Source: JBKPNX01 sp046732855 (GTDB lineage Bacteria > Pseudomonadota > Alphaproteobacteria > Geminicoccales > Geminicoccaceae). From it: 50,249 nucleotides of DNA. The translations under genes were made by a program, and so were the position numbers. This document shows, piece by piece, positions 34,234 to 42,901 of this stretch; within the stretch, counting starts at the first letter, position 1, and every line of letters begins with the position of its first letter. The stretch lies in the NCBI GenBank assembly GCA_046732855.1, contig JBKPNX010000167.1, forward strand, positions 1 through 50,249. Direction: 5' to 3'. A model generated the notes under the pieces. It was not told the DNA's origin. It saw nothing but the letters and a program-made list of their open reading frames with translations, and ran no database searches.

Positions 34234-34854
34234 CTACGTAGCTGCAGGCCTTGCCCGGCGACCCGTCGCCATCGCCAGGACGGACGACAGTCCCCGTGCG
34301 ATGCGGCGGCGGAGCGGCTGCAGGCCATGCGGCTGGCGATGCGCGCGGCGACGGCGGAACGTCGCCACGACCGCGCCCAGGCTGAGGAAAGCCCAGTCGA
34401 GCGGCGGGTCCCACCACCTGTTGGACGGCCACTGCAGCCATTCCCGATAGGCGAGCAGCGGGGCGGCGACCCAGCCGTACCACGGCACACCCGCGAGCCA
34501 ACGCGATGCCCAGATCGGGACAGCGGCGATCAGGAAATGCCCGGGCTGGTCGATCGCCTGCTTGCCGACTTCCTTGAGAACCTTGCTCGACCGGGACGTG
34601 GGCCTACCGGCGACCAGTCCCGCTTGCGGGGCTGCCGAGATTCCAACGGCAGGCGCCGCGCCGTCCTCGTCGGCATCGATGACGGACCCAAAATATCGGG
34701 CCGAGATATCTGGCTCGATCGAGCTGGTTGCATCTGGCAACGCTCTAGCCTCAATCGGCCAAGATGTGGCTAAAGCCATTGTTAACAAAAAGGCCGAGCA
34801 ACCAAGCCGATGTGATCTGAGCGATTCTTTCCTGAATATTGACCGCGCCGGCAT
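34234..34854 (-). CDS. Hypothetical secreted or membrane protein
   Basis: 206 aa, not recognised. An N-terminal segment (RSHRLGCSAFLLTMALATSW up to EARALP) looks like a signal peptide. A middle part (~95-165) is aromatic and hydrophobic, with PGHFLIAAVPIWASRWLAG and WYGWVAAPLLAYREWLQW, suggesting one or two membrane-associated helices. It ends in an Arg-rich tail. The ATG at 34854 has AAGGAG ten bases upstream, which argues for a real gene. It lies alone between the DMT relic and folB. Confidence 0.5.
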   Translation of the reverse strand: MPARSIFRKESLRSHRLGCSAFLLTMALATSWPIEARALPDATSSIEPDISARYFGSVIDADEDGAAPAVGISAAPQAGLVAGRPTSRSSKVLKEVGKQAIDQPGHFLIAAVPIWASRWLAGVPWYGWVAAPLLAYREWLQWPSNRWWDPPLDWAFLSLGAVVATFRRRRAHRQPHGLQPLRRRIARGLSSVLAMATGRRARPAAT

Positions 34855-35186
34855 AATTTCGGCTCTCCTTTGAGCCGCGCACCCCTATTGTGAGGTGAAT
34901 TGTGCCTGGGAGCAGACGCGAGGATTTCGGTTACCGCTTGGTTGATGTACGCCAGTGCGGCGGCCGGCCATCGTGGAGCACGGTCCGGCAGGTCAGCGCA
35001 CCCGTGCGGCTTTGCTGCTGATCGGCGAGGCGCTTCGTGTCCGGCGGGCGGGGCAGGGTCGCAAATCGCAGCCTCGAGGCGCCCGCGGACTTCAGTTCGA
35101 CATCTCGTCGAGCCGGCGCGAGCCAGCGCCGCGGTGGGCGAGGAACGCGTCAGGAGCTGCGGCGGATCGAGAGGGAGCCGCGGCGG
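34855..35186. other. Intergenic region between the hypothetical gene and folB
   Basis: 332 bp downstream of folB and upstream of the 34234-34854 gene. Apart from the ribosome-binding site of the latter I see no feature in it. Confidence 0.45.
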
Positions 35187-35621
35187 CTACTTCGTGGTCC
35201 CTCCGGGCCCCGCTCGCAGGTCGGAGCGCAGACGGTACACCTCGACTGCCGGCACGGCCCGCCCGTTATAGACATGGGGCTTGCGGATCGCGACGCGGCA
35301 CGCCTCGACCCGCGCGTCCTCGAAGCACAACCCAACCAGCTCCTCGAGCAACGACTCGAGCAGATCGGTATGGGCGTGCGCCGGCGTCCAGCGGGCGGCG
35401 ATGTGGCCGTACACCCGGTCGTAGTCGATGCAGTCGGCGACGCTCGCGCCGGTGAAGGCGCCGCGGTGGCGGAACATCTCGACCGTGACCAGCAGCCGCT
35501 GCGCCTTGCCGGGCGCGCGCTCCCACGGATTGATCCCGACCTGCAGCTCGATTGTGAGGTCTTCGAGCGCGACCCGCTCGTAGCTGGCCTGCGCGTCCCA
35601 TAGAGGCGTGGCGCTGCTCAT
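35187..35621 (-). CDS. folB: Dihydroneopterin aldolase FolB
   Basis: 144 aa enzyme of folate (and possibly pterin) synthesis that cleaves 7,8-dihydroneopterin to 6-hydroxymethyl-dihydropterin and glycolaldehyde. Family marks are RVALEDLTIELQVGINPWER at the N-terminus, with its conserved Glu, DYDRVYGHI, HTDLLESLLEELV and the Lys-containing IRKPHVYNGRAVPAVEVYR near the C-terminus. The ATG at 35621 has GGGAGC upstream. It follows the FolM-like reductase by 11 bp, so they are cotranscribed, consistent with linked pterin chemistry. Confidence 0.92.
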   Translation of the reverse strand: MSSATPLWDAQASYERVALEDLTIELQVGINPWERAPGKAQRLLVTVEMFRHRGAFTGASVADCIDYDRVYGHIAARWTPAHAHTDLLESLLEELVGLCFEDARVEACRVAIRKPHVYNGRAVPAVEVYRLRSDLRAGPGGTTK

Positions 35622-35632
35622 CGGAGCTCCCG

Positions 35633-36415
35633 CTATTCGGCCGGCGATAGGGGCTCGCCGCGCGTGGCCGGCTCGTCCGCAAGTCGACCGATCAGGTGGC
35701 GGCCGCCGTCGACGAACAGGATCTGCCCGGTGACCACGTCCGCCTCCAGCAGATAGACCAGCGCGCGCGCGATGGCGTCCGGCGAGCTGCCCCGGCCGAG
35801 CGGCGTCCGGTGGATCAGGCGCTCGAACTCGGCCTTGGACTGCGCGCCGCTGATCAGGGTGAGGCCGGGAGCGATGCCGTTGACCCGCACCCGCGGCGCG
35901 AGAGCCGCGGCAAGCAGCTCGGTGGCCGCGGCGAGGGCCCGCTTGCTCAGCGTGTAGCTGAAGTAGCTCCTGGTCGGCGCGGCGATGCGCTGATCGAGGA
36001 GATTGACGACCAGCCCGGTCGTCGCCGCCGGTAACAGGCGCGCGAACTCACGCGCGAGCACCACCGGGGCGCGCAGGTTGGTGGCGAGCTGCCGGTCCCA
36101 TTGAGCCACGCTGAAATCGGCGGCGCGGTCGCGCTCGAACACGGCGGCGCTGTTGACCAGGACCGTGACCGGGCCGAGCGCGGCCTGCGCGGCGGCGATC
36201 AGCCCCTCCAGCTGCGCCGGATCGTCCAGATCGGCCCGGAACGTGGCGGTGCGGGCGCCGCTCCGCTCGATCTCGTGCGCCACGGCCTCCGCCTCGGCCG
36301 CCGAGGTGCGATAATGGATCGCCACGGCGTAGCCGCGCCGCGCGAGCGTGCGGGCGAGATGCGCCCCGATGCGCCGGCCGCCGCCGGTGACCAACGCCAC
36401 TCGCTCAGGCGACAC
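35633..36415 (-). CDS. SDR-family oxidoreductase, FolM/pteridine-reductase-like
   Basis: 260 aa short-chain dehydrogenase. The NADP-binding GGGRRIGAHLARTLARRGYAVAIHYRTS is at the N-terminus, with the Arg of HYR favouring NADP. The NSAA motif, the LLDQR segment and the YTLSKRALAAATELLA catalytic Tyr/Lys region resemble FolM and pteridine reductases, as does APGLTLISGAQS. Dihydromonapterin or dihydrofolate reduction is the likely role, supported by folB 11 bp downstream. The GTG at 36415 is chosen as start because GAGGAG lies seven to eight bases upstream and the Rossmann fold begins immediately. Upstream codons in frame have no homology. Confidence 0.88.
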   Translation of the reverse strand: MSPERVALVTGGGRRIGAHLARTLARRGYAVAIHYRTSAAEAEAVAHEIERSGARTATFRADLDDPAQLEGLIAAAQAALGPVTVLVNSAAVFERDRAADFSVAQWDRQLATNLRAPVVLAREFARLLPAATTGLVVNLLDQRIAAPTRSYFSYTLSKRALAAATELLAAALAPRVRVNGIAPGLTLISGAQSKAEFERLIHRTPLGRGSSPDAIARALVYLLEADVVTGQILFVDGGRHLIGRLADEPATRGEPLSPAE

Positions 36416-36650
36416 GGGGCGGCTCCTCGACCAGGCGCGCCAGCCCGGCATCGACCCGGGGCGCCCGCCCGTTCTCCGTCATGGTATGGCGGATCCCGGC
36501 GCGCACCAGCACGGCCAGATCGTGGCCCCCGTCCTTCGAAGCGACGATCGCCTGCGAGGACGGGCCGGTCCGGGCGCGCAGACCGCGTAACAAGGTGGCC
36601 TCGGCGTGAAGGGCCGGAATGATCACGCTGACAAGCGGCTCGGTCGGCAT
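36405..36650 (-). pseudogene. Truncated family-2 glycosyltransferase remnant
   Basis: The frame encodes 81 aa. It begins LVSVIIPALHAEATLLRGLRA, the standard GT2 N-terminus, then continues QAIVASKDGGHDLAVLVRAGI, a worn version of the nucleotide-sugar DDG region. It stops at 36405 within the first codons of the SDR gene. The acceptor half of the enzyme is absent and the middle has small deletions relative to what a GT2 should have. I read it as a degraded gene start. A small functional leader upstream of the SDR cannot be excluded. Confidence 0.4.
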
Positions 36651-36688
36651 GGCGCTGCCAGGTTAGCCGGAACGCCCTCAGTTGTCCC

Positions 36689-36709
36689 GTCGGCGCAGAT
36701 CTCGCCGAC
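36689..36709. terminator. Possible hairpin downstream of cobT
   Basis: A perfect 7-bp inverted repeat (GTCGGCG / CGCCGAC) with a 7-base loop lies 19 bp after the cobT stop on the minus strand. No T-run follows, so function as an intrinsic terminator is uncertain. Confidence 0.25.
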
Positions 36710-36727
36710 CTCGAAGACGACCCGCTG

Positions 36728-38626
36728 TCAGGCCGCGCGCGAGCGCCGGGGCGGCGGCTGGCGCGCGAGGTCGAACAGCGCCGACAGCTCGCCGAGCATG
36801 GCACCGCCCAGCTGCTCCGGATCGGAGATGGTGACCGCGCGCCGGTAATACCGGGTCACGTCGTGCCCGATCCCGATCGCCAGCAGCTCGACCGGCGAGC
36901 GCTGCTCGATCCACTCGATCACCTTGCGCAGATGCTGCTCCAGATAGTTGCCCGGATTGGCCGAGAGCGTGCTGTCGTCGACCGGGGCGCCGTCCGAAAT
37001 CACCATCAGGATGCGCCGCTGCTCGGGACGGCCGAGCACCCGCTGGTGGGCCCACAGGATCGCCTCGCCGTCGATGTTCTCCTTGAGCAGCCCCTCGCGC
37101 AGCATCAGCCCGAGGTTCCGCCTCGAGCGCCGCCGCGGGCTGTCGGCCGCCTTGTACACGATGTGGCGCAGATCGTTCAGGCGCCCCGGATTGGGCCGCT
37201 TGCCCTCGCGCAGCCACTGCTCGCGGCTCTGGCCGCCCTTCCAGCTGCGGGTCGTGAAGCCCAGAATCTCGACCTTGACCGCGCACCGCTCGAGCGTACG
37301 CGCGAGAATATCGGCGCACATCGCCGCAACCGCGATCGGCCGGCCGCGCATCGAGCCGGAGTTGTCGATCAGCAGCGACACCACCGTGTCGCGGAACTCC
37401 ATATCCTTCTCGAGCTTGTAGGACAGCGGCTGCTCGGGGTTGACCACGACCCGGGTCAGCCGCGCCGTGTCGAGCAGGCCCTCGTCGAGGTCGAACTCCC
37501 AGGAGCGGGTCTGCTGGGCCATGAGCCGGCGCTGCAGGCGATTGGCCAACCGCCCGATCATGCCCTGGAAGCGATGCAGCTGCTGGTCGAGCTGGGCACG
37601 CAGCCGGCCGAGCTCGACCGTGCTGCACAGCTCGTTGGCCTCGATCACCTCATCGAACCGGGTGGTGAACACGCGATACGCGAGCGCCTCGCCGCCGGGC
37701 GGGATGTACTGGGGCGTCTGGAACGGCGCGTCGCTGCCCTCGCGGTCGTCGGCGCCCGGAGCTGCGGCATCCTCCAGCCGCTCGCTCGGGGAGCTCTCGG
37801 CGGCCTCGTCGGCGCCGGCGCTGGCGTCCGCTTCGCTCGGCGCGCGCTCCGCGGCCTCGGCGGCCTGGTCGCCTTGCGCGTCGTCGCTGGGCTGCTGCTC
37901 TTCTTCCTGGGCCTCATCCTGCTCGGCATCCGGATCTTCCGGCTCCTCGCCGAGCTCTTCGGCCAGGCCGAGACGGGCGAGCAGCTCGCGCACGCGTAGA
38001 GCGAACGCCTCCTGGTGGGCCAGATGCGCGCGCAGATCGCCCCAGTCCTCGCCGGTCCGGCTCTCCAGCCAGGGGCGCCAGTCGTCGAGCTGCGCGCGCT
38101 GCTCCCGCGGCAGGTGGAACCCGAGCAGGCTCTCCTGCGCGTATAACTCCAACGCGGCCCCGAGATCGGCCTGCTCGTCGCCCGGGGCGCCGGCGGCGCG
38201 GCGCTGGCGCGCGGCGTGGGCGCTGGCGAGATTGGCGGCGACCCCGAGCATGCGCTGGGCGCCGAGCGCCTCGACCCGCACCTGCTCGAGCGCGCCGAAG
38301 ATCGCTCCCGCGACCTCGCCATGGGGCGCGAGGCGGGTATGCAGCTTGGCATTGTGGTGCCGCAGCCGCAGCGCCGCGCCATCGGCCTCGCCGCGCAGCC
38401 GGGCCACGTCCTGGGCCGCCATTGCCCGCCGGGGCGGCGGCAGCTGCAGATCGGGCGCCTCGCCGGCCCGCTTGCCGGGACGGTGCGGCTCGGCCTGGCG
38501 GCCCAGACCGCGCCCCTCGGCGGCGCGGAAACTGACGTTGAGCCCGGGCTTGTGGGCGATCGCGCGGCACGCGGCGGCGAGCGCGCGCTGAAAGCCTTCC
38601 AGGCGTTCCTTGCCGAGCGGGCTCAT
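36728..38626 (-). CDS. cobT: Cobaltochelatase subunit CobT
   Basis: 632 aa. With CobS it forms the AAA+/von Willebrand motor that powers cobalt insertion by CobN. The N-terminal half is helical and shows the expected Phe-Arg-Ala start (VSFRAAEGRGLG). A long acidic Glu/Asp/Ala linker follows (around residues 225-300). The C-terminal VWA domain has the MIDAS signature LLIDNSGSMRGRPI and later VISDGAPVDDST. The start at 38626 is a normal family start. It lies 10 bp after cobS, so the pair is cotranscribed but far from cobN. The acidic linker, typical for CobT, is low in complexity. Confidence 0.95.
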   Translation of the reverse strand: MSPLGKERLEGFQRALAAACRAIAHKPGLNVSFRAAEGRGLGRQAEPHRPGKRAGEAPDLQLPPPRRAMAAQDVARLRGEADGAALRLRHHNAKLHTRLAPHGEVAGAIFGALEQVRVEALGAQRMLGVAANLASAHAARQRRAAGAPGDEQADLGAALELYAQESLLGFHLPREQRAQLDDWRPWLESRTGEDWGDLRAHLAHQEAFALRVRELLARLGLAEELGEEPEDPDAEQDEAQEEEQQPSDDAQGDQAAEAAERAPSEADASAGADEAAESSPSERLEDAAAPGADDREGSDAPFQTPQYIPPGGEALAYRVFTTRFDEVIEANELCSTVELGRLRAQLDQQLHRFQGMIGRLANRLQRRLMAQQTRSWEFDLDEGLLDTARLTRVVVNPEQPLSYKLEKDMEFRDTVVSLLIDNSGSMRGRPIAVAAMCADILARTLERCAVKVEILGFTTRSWKGGQSREQWLREGKRPNPGRLNDLRHIVYKAADSPRRRSRRNLGLMLREGLLKENIDGEAILWAHQRVLGRPEQRRILMVISDGAPVDDSTLSANPGNYLEQHLRKVIEWIEQRSPVELLAIGIGHDVTRYYRRAVTISDPEQLGGAMLGELSALFDLARQPPPRRSRAA

Positions 38627-38636
38627 CCGCAGCGCA

Positions 38637-39656
38637 TCACAGCAGCGTGGCGTTGACCGGGCTTTCCGGCAGCTCCATGCCGAGGCAGCGCTGGTAGTAC
38701 TCGGCGAGGATCGGCCGCTCCGTCTCGTCGCACTTGTTGAGGAACGTCAGCCGGAACGCGAAGCCGATATCGCCGAAGATCAGGGTATTCTCGGCCCAGG
38801 TCAAAACCGTGCGCGGCGACATCACGGTCGAGATGTCGCCGGCGACGAAGCCCGCCCGCGACAGATCGGCCAGACTGACCATCTGCGAGATGGTCTTGCG
38901 CCCTTCTTCGGTGTGGTATTCCGGGCAGCGGGCGAGCACGATGTCGACCTCGGCGTCGTGCTCGAGATAGTTGAGCTGGGCGACGATGTTCCAGCGGTCC
39001 ATCTGCCCCTGATTGATCTGCTGCGTGCCGTGGTAGAGGCCGCTGGTGTCGCCGAGCCCGACGGTGTTGGTCGTGGCGAACAGGCGGAACGACGGATGCG
39101 GCCGCATCACCCGGTTCTGGTCCAGAAGGGTGAGCTTGCCTTCCACCTCGAGCACGCGCTGGATCACGAACATGACGTCCGGCCGGCCGGCATCGTATTC
39201 GTCGAACACCAGCGCGACCGGATGCTGCAGCGCCCACGGCAGCATCCCCTCGCGATACTCGGTGACCTGCTTGCCGTCGCGCAGGACGATGGCGTCCTTG
39301 CCGACCAGGTCGATGCGCGAGATGTGGCTGTCCAGATTGATCCGCACGCACGGCCAGTTGAGATGGGCCGCGACCTGCTCGATGTGCGTCGATTTGCCCG
39401 TGCCGTGATACCCCTGGATCATGACCCGGCGGTTATGGGCGAAGCCCGCGAGTATAGCCAAAGTGGTGCCAGGGTCGAAGCGATAGGCTTCATCGATCTC
39501 CGGCACGTATTCGGTGGTCTGCGAGAACGCCGGCACCTGCAGGTCGGAGTCGATCCCGAAGCTCTGGCGGACCGATATGGTGATGTCCGGCGTGGCGGGC
39601 AGATCCTGCAGGCCGACCAGCCGGGGCCGGTCGGTGACGGCAGCGTCGCGTTGCAC
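38637..39656 (-). CDS. cobS: Cobaltochelatase AAA+ subunit CobS
   Basis: 339 aa AAA+ ATPase of the aerobic cobaltochelatase. Walker A GYHGTGKST is at residues 82-90, followed by HLNWPCVRINLDSHISRIDL, Walker B ALVFDEYDAG near 147-156, sensor-1 RLFATTNTVGLGD and the C-terminal Arg-rich region. The start is a GTG at 39656 with CGGAG about nine bases upstream; the N-terminal DITISVRQSFGIDSDLQVPAF is typical. It is the upstream partner of cobT, with the J-domain gene 29 bp before it. Confidence 0.95.
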   Translation of the reverse strand: MQRDAAVTDRPRLVGLQDLPATPDITISVRQSFGIDSDLQVPAFSQTTEYVPEIDEAYRFDPGTTLAILAGFAHNRRVMIQGYHGTGKSTHIEQVAAHLNWPCVRINLDSHISRIDLVGKDAIVLRDGKQVTEYREGMLPWALQHPVALVFDEYDAGRPDVMFVIQRVLEVEGKLTLLDQNRVMRPHPSFRLFATTNTVGLGDTSGLYHGTQQINQGQMDRWNIVAQLNYLEHDAEVDIVLARCPEYHTEEGRKTISQMVSLADLSRAGFVAGDISTVMSPRTVLTWAENTLIFGDIGFAFRLTFLNKCDETERPILAEYYQRCLGMELPESPVNATLL

Positions 39657-39685
39657 GGTGGCTACTCCGGGATGGCGCCGATCGC

Positions 39686-40273
39686 TCAGGCGAAGTGATC
39701 ACTGTCGAGCAAGTAGGTATACGCCTCATTGATCAACTTCAACCGTTCTTCCGCCCTCTTGTCGCCGCCGTGCAGGTCCGGATGATGCCGCTTGGCCAGC
39801 TGCTTGTAGCGGGCCTTGAGCTCGGCACGGGTAGCGCCCGGCGCGAGATCGAGCACGGCCAGCATGCGGACCAGCTTGCCGTGCCGGCCGGGGACGCGAT
39901 CCCATTCCGATGCTCCCGGCGCGCCGTTGAGGCCATCGCCATTGAGAAACAGGTGATAGGGGTCCTGCCAGCGCCAGCCCGCCGCGTGCTGCTGCTGCGA
40001 GCCGAGCGGCCAGGTCGGGCGATGCCAGGTCACGTCCTCGCGCAGGTAGCCCTCGATCTCGGCCTGGCTCATGCCGGCGAAGAAATCCCAGGCGCGGTTG
40101 TACTCGCGCACGTGCTCCAGGCAGAAATGATGAAACTCGCGCAGACGCTCGCGCGACTTGGGTGCGCGGTAGTCGCCCCCGAGCTGGCACTGGGGCCAGT
40201 CGCACGGGCGCCGGGCTCCGTTGGCGCGCAACGGATCAAGTTCGGCGTGACGCGACGAGCGGCGCTCGCTCAT
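39686..40273 (-). CDS. J-domain-containing protein
   Basis: 195 aa. The C-terminal ~60 residues form a J domain with KARYKQLAKRHHPDLHGG (HPD motif) and KLINEAYTYLLDS. The N-terminal part, with CDWPQCQLGGDYRAPKSR and HFCLEHVREYNRAWDFFAGMS, is the conserved alphaproteobacterial extension often found on J proteins next to cobS. It presumably recruits DnaK to a partner that is not known. The ATG at 40273 gives MSERRSSRHAEL; a more distal in-frame ATG is less likely. It may be cotranscribed with cobS-cobT. Confidence 0.9.
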   Translation of the reverse strand: MSERRSSRHAELDPLRANGARRPCDWPQCQLGGDYRAPKSRERLREFHHFCLEHVREYNRAWDFFAGMSQAEIEGYLREDVTWHRPTWPLGSQQQHAAGWRWQDPYHLFLNGDGLNGAPGASEWDRVPGRHGKLVRMLAVLDLAPGATRAELKARYKQLAKRHHPDLHGGDKRAEERLKLINEAYTYLLDSDHFA

Positions 40274-40739
40274 GCCAGCTAATATGCCGGTCGCCTCCCC
40301 CCCGAGCAAGGGACGCCGGATGGGGCAAGGTCCGGATCATTGGGCGCGATCGCGACGGCTGGGCGAAGCGGATCGCTGGAACAACGGGCATCGCTCAGCC
40401 CTGCGACCAAGCGCCCGAAGCGCAACCCCACCAGCGCCCGCGGCCGTGACCGTTCGCACGGCAGCTCCGCCGCGATACCCGCCGCACCTTGCGAAAGCCG
40501 GTCGGACGTCCAGCCGCCGATAACCTGCCGGACGGTCGTGCTGAAAGAGGCGCCGCGGCACAGGCTCGCTCAGGCGAGAGGTCGTGTCCCGGTCACCTGG
40601 ACGGAGGTGGTGGCAAAGCCGCCGTCGGCGCGCTCCGCCTCACCGGCGGGCGCCGGCGCCGCCCACCCGGCGGCTGCCGGGTGGGGTCGGGATGGTGCAG
40701 TGCGGAGCGCGCCTGGCCCGGATGAGAGCGTATGCCGGC
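40274..40739. other. Intergenic region between the J-domain gene and the XRE regulator
   Basis: 466 bp. High-GC and without a recognisable protein on either strand. It should contain the promoter of the J-domain/cobS/cobT genes on the minus strand, but no convincing boxes are seen. Confidence 0.45.
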
Positions 40740-41147
40740 CTACTGGTCGGAACTGTTCAGTGCGCGAGCCAGCGAGCAGATCGCCTCTTGATGCTTGCGG
40801 GTCGGAATGCTGATGAAATTCCGCGCCAGCTCCAGAAGCATCCGTTGTTGAGGCGTCGCCTTGAACGCCTGATCGCCACTGTGCAGGCCCTCGAAGAAAT
40901 AACCGACATCGACACCGAGCGCCTGCGCGATATTATACAGACGGCCGGCAGCAATGCGATTGATGCCCTTCTCGTACTTGTGCGCCTGCTGATAGGTGAC
41001 GCCGATCAGCTCGGCCATCTGCTGCTGGGTCAGCCCGAGCATGATCCGGCGCTCGCGCATACGCGCGCCGACATGGCGGTCAACGTCCTGCGCACGGGAC
41101 CGGCCCGGACCCGGGTTGGCGGTCGGCTTCGCGATCACTGTCGCCAT
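40740..41147 (-). CDS. XRE-family transcriptional regulator
   Basis: 135 aa. A Cro/C1-type helix-turn-helix spans residues ~25-82: VGARMRERRIMLGLTQQQMAELIGVTYQQAHKYEKGINRIAAGRLYNIAQALGV, followed by DVGYFFEGL. The C-terminal 50 residues are helical and probably mediate dimerisation. This type is widespread in alphaproteobacteria. The ATG at 41147 has GGAGAG about six bases upstream. It is divergent from bolA across an AT-rich gap and may control itself or bolA; the target is not shown by the sequence. Confidence 0.9.
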   Translation of the reverse strand: MATVIAKPTANPGPGRSRAQDVDRHVGARMRERRIMLGLTQQQMAELIGVTYQQAHKYEKGINRIAAGRLYNIAQALGVDVGYFFEGLHSGDQAFKATPQQRMLLELARNFISIPTRKHQEAICSLARALNSSDQ

Positions 41148-41470
41148 CGTCTTCTCTCCATCCCTCACAACTGGGCCATTGGGGCAGGCTTGGGACTTGT
41201 TCGACGAGTGCCAGCCCCGCGTGAGCGCCGCGCTGTCAGGTCGAGAGCCCTTGCCTCTACTACTCATGGTAAACGGCAAGTTCTTTCTAAATCGTAAAGC
41301 GATAAAAAGTCGTTCCTAATACGCCTACTACGGGTCTTGGCCCTTGTTCACCAGAAAGCATAACACGATATTTTATTTAAAGCGAATGCTACCTATCGGC
41401 TCATACCACCGTATGCACGAACCTGCCCGTAGCCGCTCGTTTGACCCGACCCGAACGGTTCCGTTCTCTC
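41148..41470. other. AT-rich divergent intergenic region between the XRE gene and bolA
   Basis: 323 bp. The section 41270-41400 is the most AT-rich of the area and contains ATCGTAAAGCGAT (41291-41303), a short dyad that could be an operator. It should hold promoters for both flanking genes. Confidence 0.5.
41344..41372 (+). promoter_or_regulatory. Candidate bolA promoter
   Basis: TTGTTC (41344-41349) and GATATT (41367-41372) are 17 bp apart in the AT-rich region about 100 bp before the bolA start. Partial match to sigma-70 boxes only. Confidence 0.25.
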
Positions 41471-41770
41471 ATGCCCAAAGCCCATCCTGCGCCTCTCGCC
41501 GACGCGATCCGACATCGGCTTACTGCCGCACTCACGCCCAGCCGGCTCGAACTCGTCGACGAATCGGCGCTGCACGCCGGGCACGCCGGCGCACGCGCGC
41601 AAGGCGAGAGCCACTTCAGGGTGTTAATTGTGACGGCGATGTTCGCTGGCAAGTCCCGCATCGAGCGTCAACGCATGGTTTTTGCCGCGCTCGCCGACCT
41701 CATGCGCACCGACATCCATGCCCTGTCGATCACCGCGCTCAGCCTCGAGGAGGCCGGCGACGGCTCCTGA
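41471..41770 (+). CDS. bolA: BolA-family protein
   Basis: 99 aa. BolA proteins partner monothiol glutaredoxins in iron-sulfur trafficking. Family features are IRHRLTAALTPSRLELVDESALHAGH at the N-terminus, ESHFRVLIVTAMFAGKSRIERQRMVF with its conserved His and FxGKxxxxRQR signature, and IHALSITALSLEEA at the C-terminus. The ATG at 41471 gives the expected start, though a clear Shine-Dalgarno is lacking. It is near the J-domain/cobS genes, an order often kept in alphaproteobacteria. Confidence 0.93.
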   Translation: MPKAHPAPLADAIRHRLTAALTPSRLELVDESALHAGHAGARAQGESHFRVLIVTAMFAGKSRIERQRMVFAALADLMRTDIHALSITALSLEEAGDGS

Positions 41771-42011
41771 ACGTTGAGCGCGAGCCACCGCGGCGGCGGG
41801 ATGCAACAGCGGGCGAACGCGGTCAGCGCTGCGGCCGGGCAAACGTGACGCCCGGGCCGGGTGCAGCCGAGGCGCTCCTCAGGTGAAAATCGCCCTGTCC
41901 GAAAGAACTCGACCCGATCGCGCCGGGCCGCTCGTTGAGATCGCTCTTGGCAGCTCCGAGCGCACCTGCGTCGCGATGGCCTTACTCTCGCGCACCGGAT
42001 CGGGTCGACAG

Positions 42012-42040
42012 CGACCCGGTCGAGGCCGACCGCCGGGTCG
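42012..42040. terminator. Possible hairpin downstream of hemF
   Basis: An 8-bp inverted repeat (CGACCCGG / CCGGGTCG) with a 13-base loop lies about 25 bp after the hemF stop on the minus strand. There is no T-run, so only a weak terminator candidate. Confidence 0.25.
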
Positions 42041-42064
42041 CGGTCGACAGGCGCGGGCTCGTCT

Positions 42065-42901
42065 TCACGGCCAGGCGACCAGAGGCGGTAGGGACATCAG
42101 GATCGCCTCGGGATTGCCGCCGGTCCTGAGCCCGAACTGGGTACCCCGATCATACAGCAGGTTGAACTCGACGTAGCGACCGCGCCGCTCAAGCTGATAC
42201 GCGCGCTCCGCCGGGGTCCAGGCGTGGTCCATATGCCGCGTCACGAGCTGCGGATAGATCTCCAGGAACGCCTCGCCGACCGCGCGGGTGAACGCGAAGT
42301 CGCGCTCCAGGTCGTCTTCCAGGTAGTCGTAAAATATGCCGCCCACCCCGCGCGGCTCGTTGCGATGCGGCAGGTGGAAGTACTCGTCCGCCCACGCCTT
42401 GAACCGCGAATAGTAGCCCGGCTCGAACTGGGCGCAGGCCTGCTCGAGACGGGCGTGGAACGCTCGGGTATCTGCCTCGTCGGCCACGATCGGATTCAGA
42501 TCGGCCCCGCCGCCGAACCATGCCCGCGTGGTCTGGATGTGCCGCGTGTTCATGTGCGCCGGCGGCACGTGCGGCGAGCGCGGGTGCGTCACCACGGAGA
42601 TGCCGCTGGCCCAGAAGCGAGCGTCCCGCTCGGCGCCAGGGATCTGCGCGGCGAACGCGGGCCCGAACTCGCCCCACACGGTCGAGACGTTGACCCCGAT
42701 CTTCTCGAACGCGCGGCCGCGCAGCAGGGCGATCACGCCGCCGCCGCCCTCAGGGTGGTCCCACGCCCGGCGCACGAAACGCCCGGGCGCGAGCCGGTCG
42801 CTCTCCGGCCCGCGGTAGTCCGCTTCGAGCTGCTCGAATGTGGCGCACAGGCGATCGCGCAGCGCCTCGAACCAGGCACGCACGCGCTCGCGCAGATCCA
42901 T
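42065..42901 (-). CDS. hemF: Oxygen-dependent coproporphyrinogen III oxidase HemF
   Basis: 278 aa. It oxidatively decarboxylates coproporphyrinogen III to protoporphyrinogen IX using O2, in haem synthesis. Strong family blocks are GGGGVIALLRGRAFEKIGVNVSTVWGEF, PHVPPAHMNTRHIQTTRAWFGGGADLNPI, YFHLPHRNEPRGVGGIFYDYLE and RGRYVEFNLLYDRGTQFGLRTGGN. The ATG at 42901 gives MDLRERVRAW, the family start; the frame is open ~120 codons upstream without homology. The presence of this form implies aerobic growth. Confidence 0.96.
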   Translation of the reverse strand: MDLRERVRAWFEALRDRLCATFEQLEADYRGPESDRLAPGRFVRRAWDHPEGGGGVIALLRGRAFEKIGVNVSTVWGEFGPAFAAQIPGAERDARFWASGISVVTHPRSPHVPPAHMNTRHIQTTRAWFGGGADLNPIVADEADTRAFHARLEQACAQFEPGYYSRFKAWADEYFHLPHRNEPRGVGGIFYDYLEDDLERDFAFTRAVGEAFLEIYPQLVTRHMDHAWTPAERAYQLERRGRYVEFNLLYDRGTQFGLRTGGNPEAILMSLPPLVAWP

